Source of the DNA: Micromonospora endolithica
GTDB taxonomy: Bacteria; Actinomycetota; Actinomycetes; Mycobacteriales; Micromonosporaceae
Reading direction: 5' to 3'
Assembly (NCBI RefSeq): GCF_003626595.1
Contig: NZ_RBAK01000003.1
Coordinates: 310,001 to 374,000, forward strand
DNA length: 64,000 bases
Shown piece by piece: positions 23,653 to 30,857 of the stretch (positions are counted from its first letter, which is position 1; every line of letters begins with the position of its first letter). Below the pieces are notes generated by a model. It was not told the origin of the DNA. It did no database searches and saw only the letters and a program-made list of their open reading frames with translations. Both the position numbers and the translations under genes were made by a program.

Positions 23653-24553
23653 GCGGCTGAGGGTGGACGTGCAGGGCCGGTCCCTGGAGCTGTCCAACCT
23701 GGACAAGGTCCTCTTCCCGGAGGTGGGTTTCACCAAGGGCGAGGTGATCGACTACTACACCCGGATCGCCCCGGTGCTGCTGCCGCACCTCTCCGACCGG
23801 GCGCTGACCCGGATCCGGTTCCCCAACGGGGTCACCGGCGGGTCGTTCTTCGAGAAGAACGCCCCGGCCGCGACCCCCGACTGGGTACGGGTGGAGACCC
23901 TGCCCGCGCCCGGCTCGACGAAGGGGCGGGAGACCATCGACTACGTCGTCGCCGACGACCTGCCCACCCTGGTCTGGCTGGCGAACCTCGCCGCGCTGGA
24001 ACTGCACACGCCGCAGTGGAAGGTCGGCGAGCACCCGGACCTGATGGTGGTCGACCTGGACCCGGGTGCGCCGGCCACGCTGCGGCAGTGCTGCCAGGTG
24101 GCGGTGCTGATGCGGGACCGGTTGGCCGCCGACGGGATCGACTCGTACCCGAAGACGTCCGGCAAGAAGGGCATGCAGCTCTGCTGCCCGATCAGCGGCA
24201 CCCAGGACGCCGATCTCGTCTCCGGCTACGCCCGGCGGATCGCCCAGGAGCTGGAGAAGGAACACCCGAAGCTGATCGTGTCGCGGATGGCGAAGAACCT
24301 GCGGCCCGGGAAGGTCTTCATCGACTGGAGCCAGAACAACGCGGCGAAGACGACGGTCGCCCCGTACTCGCTGCGGGCCCAGGCGGCACCCTCGGTGTCG
24401 ACGCCGCTGACCTGGGACGAGGTGGCCGCCGGGGCGGCCGGGAAGCGACCGGCGACGAAGCCGTACACCGCCTCGGAGGTGCTGAAGCGGGTGGAGCGGG
24501 ACGGCGACCTGCTCGCGCCGCTGCTCACCGCCGGCCCGCAGCTCCCGGCGTAA
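23642..24553 (+). CDS. ligD: NHEJ primase-polymerase (LigD polymerase domain)
   Basis: 303 residues from ATG 23642. The archaeo-eukaryotic-primase fold of LigD polymerase is recognisable: LSNLDKVLFPEVGFTKGEVI, RFPNGVTGGSFFEKNAP, then VVDLDPG with the two catalytic aspartates, and TSGKKGMQ. It fills gaps, often with ribonucleotides, before ligation. It is a separate protein rather than part of a LigD fusion. Its stop is the first base triplet of twin-palindrome element B. Confidence 0.93.
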   Translation: MPGERLRVDVQGRSLELSNLDKVLFPEVGFTKGEVIDYYTRIAPVLLPHLSDRALTRIRFPNGVTGGSFFEKNAPAATPDWVRVETLPAPGSTKGRETIDYVVADDLPTLVWLANLAALELHTPQWKVGEHPDLMVVDLDPGAPATLRQCCQVAVLMRDRLAADGIDSYPKTSGKKGMQLCCPISGTQDADLVSGYARRIAQELEKEHPKLIVSRMAKNLRPGKVFIDWSQNNAAKTTVAPYSLRAQAAPSVSTPLTWDEVAAGAAGKRPATKPYTASEVLKRVERDGDLLAPLLTAGPQLPA

Positions 24554-24606
24554 GGAAGGGCCCCTTCTTAACGCCTCCGGTAGAGGAAGGGCCCCTTGTT
24601 AACGCC
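24551..24606. repeat. Twin-palindrome element, copy B
   Basis: Units AAGGAAGGGCCCCTTCTTAA (24552-24571) and GGAAGGGCCCCTTGTTAACG (24585-24604) with a CCGGTAGA-type spacer. The polymerase stop (24551-24553) and the stop of the convergent membrane-protein gene (24599-24601, minus) both lie in the element. Confidence 0.85.
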
Positions 24607-25642
24607 CGCACTCCGCCGGTGCGGGCGTGCCCGCGCGCGACGACGGCGGGCGGCGGTGCAGGCGGGCGGACGCGCCGGTGAGCAGGGCCAGCGCGACCAC
24701 ACTCACGGCCACGTCGCTGACCAGTGCCTCGGTGCGGGAGGCCGCCGCGTACGGCGGGATCAGGTAGGCCAGCGTGGACGCCCCCAGCAGCGCCCCGCCG
24801 GCACCGGCCAGCACGTGTCGCTGCCGCCATCCGGTGCGCCCGGACCACCGGGCCAGCACCGTCACCAGCAGGGCCGCGACGGCGACCCACCCGGCCACCG
24901 CGGGCCAGCCGGAGACCAGGTTCACGCCGACGTACGCGATCAGCACGGCCGTCACCACCCACCGGGCCCGCGGCGCCGGACGGGCCCCGGCCCGCGGCGG
25001 CCGGCGACGCCAGCGGGGCAGCGCCGCCGCCGCGACCAGGGCCAGCACCACCACCGCGGCGCCGACGAGTTGCCCGGGTGCGGCCACGAAACCCTTCCGC
25101 CCGGAGTCGTCGGAGAAGATCAAGAGGCTGCCCGCCAGGTAGAGGGCGACCGTCCCGACCAGGCCCGGGGTCCGCAGCCAGGGCCGCTGCCGCCGGGCCG
25201 GGGAGAGGTACGACTCGACGACCGCGATCGGCGCGCAGATGGTGAGCGCGACGTGGTTGCCCAGGTAGCTGAGCGCCTCCTGGGCGCTGATGCCGAGCAC
25301 CGGCACCCGGGTCCGGTCCGCCGCCTGGAGGTCGGCGAACTCGGTGTCGGCGAGGAAGTCGGGGTTGAACAGGGACTGGTCGACCAGACCGGCCTGCGCC
25401 ACGCCGAAGGCGGCGGCGAGCAGCACGATCATCGGCCACCCGCCGCCGGTACGCCGGGCCGCCTCCCGGATCAGCAGCGCCGCGCCGCCGTACATCGGGG
25501 CCAGCACGACGATCACGAAGAGCATGTCGGTGACCGCGAAGCCACCCCACGAGCATTCGGCCGCCCACGGGGCGAGGAAGAGGAGCGTCACCGCCGGTGC
25601 GAGCCGTCGCCAGCCGGCCGGAGCGCCGTGTGGATCGGTCAT
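24599..25642 (-). CDS. Multi-helix membrane protein, unknown function
   Basis: 347 residues from ATG 25642 with GGAGG 12 nt upstream; GTG 25672 is an alternative. About nine hydrophobic segments are visible, with arginine-rich loops (RWRRRPPRAGARP). The N-terminal part (LAPWAAECSWGGF, PMYGGAALLIREAARR) looks like the lineage-specific actinobacterial membrane proteins annotated only as hypothetical. No catalytic residues are recognisable. The end of the gene is set by the stop codon within repeat element B. Confidence 0.78.
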   Translation of the reverse strand: MTDPHGAPAGWRRLAPAVTLLFLAPWAAECSWGGFAVTDMLFVIVVLAPMYGGAALLIREAARRTGGGWPMIVLLAAAFGVAQAGLVDQSLFNPDFLADTEFADLQAADRTRVPVLGISAQEALSYLGNHVALTICAPIAVVESYLSPARRQRPWLRTPGLVGTVALYLAGSLLIFSDDSGRKGFVAAPGQLVGAAVVVLALVAAAALPRWRRRPPRAGARPAPRARWVVTAVLIAYVGVNLVSGWPAVAGWVAVAALLVTVLARWSGRTGWRQRHVLAGAGGALLGASTLAYLIPPYAAASRTEALVSDVAVSVVALALLTGASARLHRRPPSSRAGTPAPAECGR

Positions 25643-25787
25643 CGTCGTGTTCCTCCCCCCGGGTTCCCCCACCGTGCCGGGCCGGGTGGCGGCGGCGATA
25701 CGGCTGTCGGACTACCGGACGTCGACCAAAGTCGACGGGTGGCACCGATAGGGTGAACTGGCCGTACCGCCTGTGGGGAGATGTGCC

Positions 25788-26537
25788 GTGACCACTCACG
25801 TTCCCGTGCCCGCCGGTCCCGACGGGATCACCGCGACCGTCGAGCCGCTGCTCACCTACCTGGACGACGCCACCGGTGAGCGCGTCGACCTGGGCGCGAG
25901 CGAGTTGGGCGACTGGGCGGCCCGTTGCGCCGGGCTGCTGCGTGACGGCTGCGGCCTGGCCCCTGGCAGCCGGGTGGCGGTGCTGCTGCCGCCGCACTGG
26001 CGTACCGCCGCGGTCCTGCTGGGTGCCTGGTCGGTCGGGATGGCCGTGTCGTTCCGGCCGCGCGCCACCGCCGGGTTGCCGGTGCTCGAGCCGGGCGGTG
26101 ACCGGCCGTACGACGCGGTGTTCGTGACGCCGGAACGGCTGGACGACTGGTTGGAGGACGTACCCGAGGGGGCGCACCGCTACCTGGTCGGCACCGGGCC
26201 GGTACCGCGCGCCGACGTGCCGGCCGGGTGGCTGGACTGGTCGACCGAGGTGCTGCGGCACGGCGACGACGCACCCGCGTACGCCGCCGTCCGCGCGTCG
26301 GACCCGGCGACCCCGGACGGCACCAGCTACGGCGCGTGGGGGAGTCTCGCCGCCGAGGTCGCCGGGCAGATCGGCCTGCGGGCCGGTGACCGGCTGCTGG
26401 TCGACGCGACCGAGCACGAGCAACCACTGAAGTGGCTGCTCGCCCCGCTGTCCGCCGGCGCGTCGGTGGTCCTCTGCGCGGACGCCGCGACCGCCGCCGC
26501 CCACCGGGCCGCCGAGCGGGCCACCCACGTGCTCTGA
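25788..26537 (+). CDS. TIGR03089-family protein (truncated adenylating-enzyme homologue)
   Basis: 249 residues from GTG 25788, with GGGGAG ahead; GTG 25773 is also in frame. It resembles the N-terminal half of AMP-binding enzymes (LTYLDDATGERVDLGASELG, GSRVAVLLPPHWRTAAVLLG, LDWSTEVLRHGDD) but has no YTSGTTG-type P-loop and no C-terminal domain. This fits the actinobacterial TIGR03089 family. Catalysis as an acyl-CoA synthetase is therefore unlikely; function is unknown. Confidence 0.85.
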   Translation: MTTHVPVPAGPDGITATVEPLLTYLDDATGERVDLGASELGDWAARCAGLLRDGCGLAPGSRVAVLLPPHWRTAAVLLGAWSVGMAVSFRPRATAGLPVLEPGGDRPYDAVFVTPERLDDWLEDVPEGAHRYLVGTGPVPRADVPAGWLDWSTEVLRHGDDAPAYAAVRASDPATPDGTSYGAWGSLAAEVAGQIGLRAGDRLLVDATEHEQPLKWLLAPLSAGASVVLCADAATAAAHRAAERATHVL

Positions 26538-26543
26538 GCGGCG

Positions 26544-26933
26544 CTACTCCCAGCCGGGCCCGCGTCGGTCACCGGTGGGTGGGATGAGGGCCCGCATGTG
26601 CGGGTTGTACTCCTCCGGCGGCTCGCCGGCCTCCCAGCGGCGGATCATCTCCGGCAGATGGTCGAAGAACTCGGCGAACTCCGGGTCGCGGTCGCGCACC
26701 CCTACCGCCGCAGCACGGACCGCGCGGTAGAAGACCTCGCGGTTGTCCGGTGCCAGCTCCCGGAGGTCCACGCTGGTCAGGCCCATGCCCCGGATTTTCG
26801 CCCGCTGGTCGAGCAGCCAGCTGCGGAACGGCCCGTCCGGCAGTTCGGCGGCCAGGTATTCCAGCGCCAGGTCGATGCCCCGGTTGCCGCCGGCGAACGC
26901 GCGGCCGTCCTCCAGGATGATGAAGCCCGCCAT
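26544..26933 (-). CDS. Hypothetical protein, 129 residues
   Basis: ATG 26933 start; GTG 26945 is an alternative. The protein begins MAGFIILEDGRAFAGGN and contains FYRAVRAAAVGVRDRDPEFA, mixed alpha/beta with a high share of acidic and basic residues. No signal peptide or membrane helix. Similar short proteins occur widely in actinomycetes without assigned function. Its stop lies 7 nt from the stop of the facing TIGR03089 gene. Confidence 0.65.
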   Translation of the reverse strand: MAGFIILEDGRAFAGGNRGIDLALEYLAAELPDGPFRSWLLDQRAKIRGMGLTSVDLRELAPDNREVFYRAVRAAAVGVRDRDPEFAEFFDHLPEMIRRWEAGEPPEEYNPHMRALIPPTGDRRGPGWE

Positions 26934-27159
26934 GGGGACACCCAAGCAGCAGGACCCCCGCGCGGCAATCCCATTCGGTGCTCGAACCCCTCAACAGCGT
27001 CCCTGGAAGCCCTGCCGTTACACGGGTAAAAGCCCTGCTCGTAGGCCCTTTTGCCGGTGCTCGGCACGTGTTCTCATACCGAGAGACGACGCCATCGATC
27101 CGCACCGTGGCGACCCCGCGTCGACCCCGCACCGCCTCCCTCCTCCGAAAGGTGCACCG

Positions 27160-28119
27160 ATGCACAGGAGACCCCTCTTCCGAATGGCGGTGCTCACCGC
27201 CACCGCCGCGACGCTGCTCTCCTCCGGCGGCGCGTACGGCGCGGTGGCGGCGGCGCCGGTCACCGTCCCGTCCGGCGTCGCGGAGTGCGAGCCGGACCCG
27301 CACGGGCACGACGTGGCCCGGGTGGCCGAGGGCGCCACTGTCAACGAGCCGGAGTTGTACTCGAAGAACGAGGCCAACGCGTACGGCGTGATCAAGGACG
27401 CGCCGCGGCTGCCTGACGGCAGCGTCACCGTGCCGACGGTCTTCCACATGATTGGCGAGAACGAGTTCACCGACGCCGAGAAGGCCCGGTGGAGCACGCT
27501 GATCGCCGACCAGATGACGGTGCTCAACGACTCGTTCTCGGGCGCCACGGCCCCGGACGCCGCCGACACGCCGTTCCGGTTCGACCTGGTCGACACCACC
27601 TGGACGGTGAACAGCGACTGGTACACGGTGGTGCCCGGCAAGAACGAGCGGGACATGAAGAAGGCGCTGTACACCGGCGACGCCCGCACCCTGAACGTGT
27701 ACGCGGCGAACATCGGTGGTGGCCTGCTCGGCTGGGCGTACTTCCCGAAGGGTTACAACAACGGCCGGGACTACATCGACGGCGTGGTGCTGCTGGACGA
27801 GTCGATGCCGGGCGGCACCGCCGGCAAGTACGCCCTTGGTGACACGCTCACCCATGAGGTCGGGCACTGGCTGATGCTGGAGCACACCTTCGCGCACGGC
27901 TGCTCGGCCGCTGGCGACTTCGTCGCGGACACCCCGCGCGAGGCGGCACCGAACTTCGACTGCCCGGTCGGTGCGGACAGCTGCGCCGCGCCGGGGCTGG
28001 ACCCGATCCACAACTTCATGGACTACACGCAGGACTCCTGCATGAACATGTTCACCCCGGGGCAGGCGGACCGGATGAGCGACGCCTGGGTGGCCTTCCG
28101 GGCCGGCGGCGGCAAGTAG
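27160..28119 (+). CDS. Secreted zinc metalloprotease, M43 (pappalysin/cytophagalysin) type
   Basis: 319 residues from ATG 27160. A signal peptide covers about residues 1-31 (MHRRPLFRMAVL, hydrophobic core, GAVAAAP). The zinc site is LTHEVGHWLMLEHTF, the extended HExxHxxGxxH-like motif with Leu at the glycine position, and a methionine-turn candidate is FMDYTQDSCMNMF. Cysteines (CSAAGDF, FDCPVGADSC) probably form the family disulfides. It should degrade extracellular proteins. AAAGGTG precedes the start. Confidence 0.88.
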   Translation: MHRRPLFRMAVLTATAATLLSSGGAYGAVAAAPVTVPSGVAECEPDPHGHDVARVAEGATVNEPELYSKNEANAYGVIKDAPRLPDGSVTVPTVFHMIGENEFTDAEKARWSTLIADQMTVLNDSFSGATAPDAADTPFRFDLVDTTWTVNSDWYTVVPGKNERDMKKALYTGDARTLNVYAANIGGGLLGWAYFPKGYNNGRDYIDGVVLLDESMPGGTAGKYALGDTLTHEVGHWLMLEHTFAHGCSAAGDFVADTPREAAPNFDCPVGADSCAAPGLDPIHNFMDYTQDSCMNMFTPGQADRMSDAWVAFRAGGGK

Positions 28120-28127
28120 TTCCCGGC

Positions 28128-28168
28128 GGGGCGCTGACGGGTCGCACGCGGCGGCCCGTCAGCGCCCC
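28128..28168. terminator. Bidirectional hairpin overlapping the PaaX stop
   Basis: GGGGCGCTGACGGG (28128-28141) pairs perfectly with CCCGTCAGCGCCCC (28155-28168). It lies between convergent genes and overlaps the last codons of the PaaX gene. Confidence 0.75.
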
Positions 28169-29136
28169 TTCGCGTCGGCGTCGTCGCGTACGCCGGCGAG
28201 CAGGTCGGCGGTGCTGTGCGCCCGGATGCCGGTCGTCGCGCGGTCGGTGAACCGCGCGACGACCGCCCGCACGTGCTGTTCGGCCGGCGCGGCGAGGCCG
28301 TCGTAGACCGCCGCGAACAGCTCCCGGGCGGGTTCCCGCAGCCAGCCCGCCGGAAGGAGTTCCAGGGGCAGTCGCGGATCGAGGATGGGGAAGCGCCGGA
28401 AGGTGTCCATCACCTCGGTACGCGCCCGTACCGCCGCCGCGCCGTCGACCTGGCCGGCTCGCACCCGGGGCGCCAGCGGTGTCCAGCGGTGCAGGAAGTC
28501 CTGGTAGTGCCGGTCGATCGCCGCGACGTCCCAGGCGTCGATGGGGGCACGGTGGCCGGCCGCGGCCACCGGGACCTGCTCGCCGCGGAAAACCGTGACG
28601 GCGCCGTCGGTGAGCTGGTCGAGCTGCGCCCGTGCGAGTGGGGTCAGCTCGTACGGCGAGATCCACAGCCCGTCGTACAGCGGCGCGTAGCCGAGCCAGC
28701 GGAGCTGCCCGCGCAGGGCCCGCCGCTGCGTGCTCCGGTCCTGGGGCAGTGAGAAGGCGACGATCGTCCAGCGCCCGTCCCAGGCCGTCGCCGAGGTGGT
28801 GGAGGCGACGATCCAGTTGCCTCCGGCGGAGAGGTTGGCGGCGGCGACGCGACTGAGCCGGTAGGAACTGTGCCGGCCCTGCCGGCTGCCCTCCAGTACG
28901 CCCCGCCGGGCCAGCCGGCTGATCGCGGTGCGCGCGCCGGCCGGGGTCACCCCCATCTCGCTGAGCAGCGCGACGAGTGCGGCGGACGGGAGCACGGCAC
29001 GGGTCCGCACGGTGTAGTCCGCCAGCAGGGTCACCGTGACGCCCTGGGACGAGTTGCCGACCTGCCGCCGGGGCAGCCGGAGCGGCTGGTCCCCGCCGTC
29101 GGGGTAGATCTCCTCGATGTCGAACGGGCCTGCCAC
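28159..29136 (-). CDS. PaaX-family transcriptional regulator
   Basis: 325 residues from GTG 29136, with GGAG 7 nt upstream; the longer frame to 29268 lacks a site. The N-terminal winged helix (LLADYTVRTRAVLPSAALVA, GARTAISRLARRGVLEGSRQ) is followed by the PaaX middle domain (WTIVAFSLPQDRSTQRRALR, GLWISPYEL) and C-terminal helical region (FLHRWTPL, TEVMDTFRRFPILDPRLP). PaaX proteins repress phenylacetate-type catabolic genes; no such genes are nearby, so the target is unknown. It is divergent from the secreted esterase gene. Confidence 0.88.
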   Translation of the reverse strand: MAGPFDIEEIYPDGGDQPLRLPRRQVGNSSQGVTVTLLADYTVRTRAVLPSAALVALLSEMGVTPAGARTAISRLARRGVLEGSRQGRHSSYRLSRVAAANLSAGGNWIVASTTSATAWDGRWTIVAFSLPQDRSTQRRALRGQLRWLGYAPLYDGLWISPYELTPLARAQLDQLTDGAVTVFRGEQVPVAAAGHRAPIDAWDVAAIDRHYQDFLHRWTPLAPRVRAGQVDGAAAVRARTEVMDTFRRFPILDPRLPLELLPAGWLREPARELFAAVYDGLAAPAEQHVRAVVARFTDRATTGIRAHSTADLLAGVRDDADAKGR

Positions 29137-29218
29137 CGGCGCTCCTGCTGGCCTCGGGGACGGTGTGCCGACTGTAGACGGAGGGCGCGGCCCATACACC
29201 TTGATCGAATTACATCGA

Positions 29219-29248
29219 TTGACACTTGTGTGACCCAGGGGGAAACTA
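29219..29248 (+). promoter_or_regulatory. Possible promoter for the secreted esterase
   Basis: TTGACA at 29219-29224 and AAACTA at 29243-29248 with an 18-nt spacer, in the most AT-rich part of the divergent region. Confidence 0.35.
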
Positions 29249-29373
29249 AGTGCCATACGACGCCGCACCGAGCCGGGCAGGGCGAGCCAGAGCCAGAGGC
29301 GTGATCACCGCGGGAGTCGGGCGCCCCGCGAGCGGATCGCGCACCCCGTGCAGGTGATCGAAGGAGTCGTCCG

Positions 29374-30720
29374 TTGAGAATCAGAAGGAAACTGCTGTTC
29401 GCCCTGGCCGGGTCGCTGGTGGCGGCCGGCCTGGTGGTGCCCGCGTTCCGACCCGCGTACGCGGCCTCGCTGGCCGAGGTGACCAGCTTCGGGGACAACC
29501 CGGGCCGGATGCGGATGCACGTCTACGTGCCGGACAACCGCCCGGCCCGGCCGGCGACCGTGGTGGCCATGCACGGCTGCGGCGGATCGGGTCCCGGCTT
29601 CTACTCGGGCAGCGAGTTCGCCCGGCTGGCCGACCAGTACGGATTCATCGTGATCTACCCGTCCGCGACCCAGCAGGCCGGCTTCGGCAACTGCTTCGAC
29701 GTCTGGTCCGACGCCGCCAAACGTCGGGGCGGCGGCAGCGACCCGGTGTCGATCGTCTCGATGGTCCGCCACGTGCAACAGCAGTACGCCGCCGACCCGG
29801 ACCGGGTCTACGCCACCGGCAGCTCGTCCGGCGGCATGATGACCAACCACATGCTGGCCCTCTACCCCGACCTGTTCAAGGCCGGTGCCGCGTTCATGGG
29901 AGTGCCGTACAACTGTTTTCTCAACGCCGCGGACTACGCGCCCGGAGGCAGCCAGTGCACCGGCGGGACCATGAACCGCACCCCGCAGCAGTGGGGTGAC
30001 GCGGTCCGCCAGGCGTACCCGGGCTACTCCGGACCCCGCCCGCGCGTGCAGGTGTGGCACGGCACCAACGACACGCTGGTGCCGTACTCCTTGTTGCAGG
30101 AGACCATCGAGCAGTGGACGAACGTGTTCGGGCTGAGTCAGACACCCACCTCCACCGACACGCCCCAGGCCAACTGGAACCGGCGCAGGTACGCCGACTC
30201 CACCGGCACCGTCCAGGTCGAGGCGTACAGCATCCAGGGCGCCGGGCACAGCCTGCCGTCCGCCGGCATGGCGCTGTCCGCCATCCAGTTCTTCGGCCTG
30301 ACCAGCCCGCCCGGCCCCACCACGCCGCCGCCGAACCCGACCACGCCGCCGCCGAACCCCACGACGCCGCCGCCGAACCCGACCACGCCGCCGCCCGGCT
30401 CGGGCGCCTGCGCGGTGACCGTCGCGGTCAACGCCTGGAACACCGGGCTGACCGAGAACATCACCGTCACCAACACCGGTAGCAGCGCGGTGAACGGCTG
30501 GTCCCTGGTCTTCACCCTGCCCGGCGGGCAGACCATCACCTCGGGCTGGAACGCCTCCTACTCCCCGAACTCCGGCCAGGTGACGGCCCGCAACGTCGCC
30601 TACAACGCCGCCATCCCGGTCAACGGCTCGGTGACCATCGGCTTCCAGGCCAACCACACCGGCAACCCCGCCCGCCCAGCGTCGTTCAGCCTCAACGGCG
30701 CGCCCTGCACCGTCGCCTGA
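29374..30720 (+). CDS. Secreted PHB-depolymerase-type esterase with a C-terminal CBM2
   Basis: 448 residues from TTG 29374, supported by AAGGAG 8 nt upstream. Signal peptide to about residue 31 (ends RPAYA). The catalytic domain resembles LpqC/PHB-depolymerase esterases: VVAMHGCGGSG, the Ser elbow TGSSSGGMMTN, GTNDTLVPY (Asp) and GAGHSLP (His). A linker of PPPNPTT repeats follows, then a CBM2 cellulose/chitin-binding domain (CAVTVAVNAWNTGLTENITV, GWSLVFTLPGGQTI). It is likely an acetylxylan or feruloyl esterase acting on plant cell-wall polysaccharide. Confidence 0.9.
   Translation: MRIRRKLLFALAGSLVAAGLVVPAFRPAYAASLAEVTSFGDNPGRMRMHVYVPDNRPARPATVVAMHGCGGSGPGFYSGSEFARLADQYGFIVIYPSATQQAGFGNCFDVWSDAAKRRGGGSDPVSIVSMVRHVQQQYAADPDRVYATGSSSGGMMTNHMLALYPDLFKAGAAFMGVPYNCFLNAADYAPGGSQCTGGTMNRTPQQWGDAVRQAYPGYSGPRPRVQVWHGTNDTLVPYSLLQETIEQWTNVFGLSQTPTSTDTPQANWNRRRYADSTGTVQVEAYSIQGAGHSLPSAGMALSAIQFFGLTSPPGPTTPPPNPTTPPPNPTTPPPNPTTPPPGSGACAVTVAVNAWNTGLTENITVTNTGSSAVNGWSLVFTLPGGQTITSGWNASYSPNSGQVTARNVAYNAAIPVNGSVTIGFQANHTGNPARPASFSLNGAPCTVA
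30319..30396 (+). repeat. Tandem 21-nt repeats coding a Pro-Thr linker
   Basis: Three near-identical units plus partial ends encode PPPNPTT between the esterase and CBM2 domains. Confidence 0.85.
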
Positions 30721-30805
30721 CGCCGCCGGCCCCGACCCATCCCCGGTGGTCATCCAGCCGGCGGGTGGTCGGGCCTACGACTCATCCGCCAACCACCCAA
30801 AGGAC

Positions 30806-30842
30806 GGACGCCGCCACCCCCTGCTCGGGGGTGGCGGCGTCC
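30806..30842. terminator. Strong hairpin between convergent genes
   Basis: GGACGCCGCCACCCC (30806-30820) and GGGGTGGCGGCGTCC (30828-30842) form a perfect 15-bp stem with a 7-nt loop, between the esterase and FG-GAP protein stops. Confidence 0.8.
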
Positions 30843-30857
30843 GGGCGTGTTCGTCGA

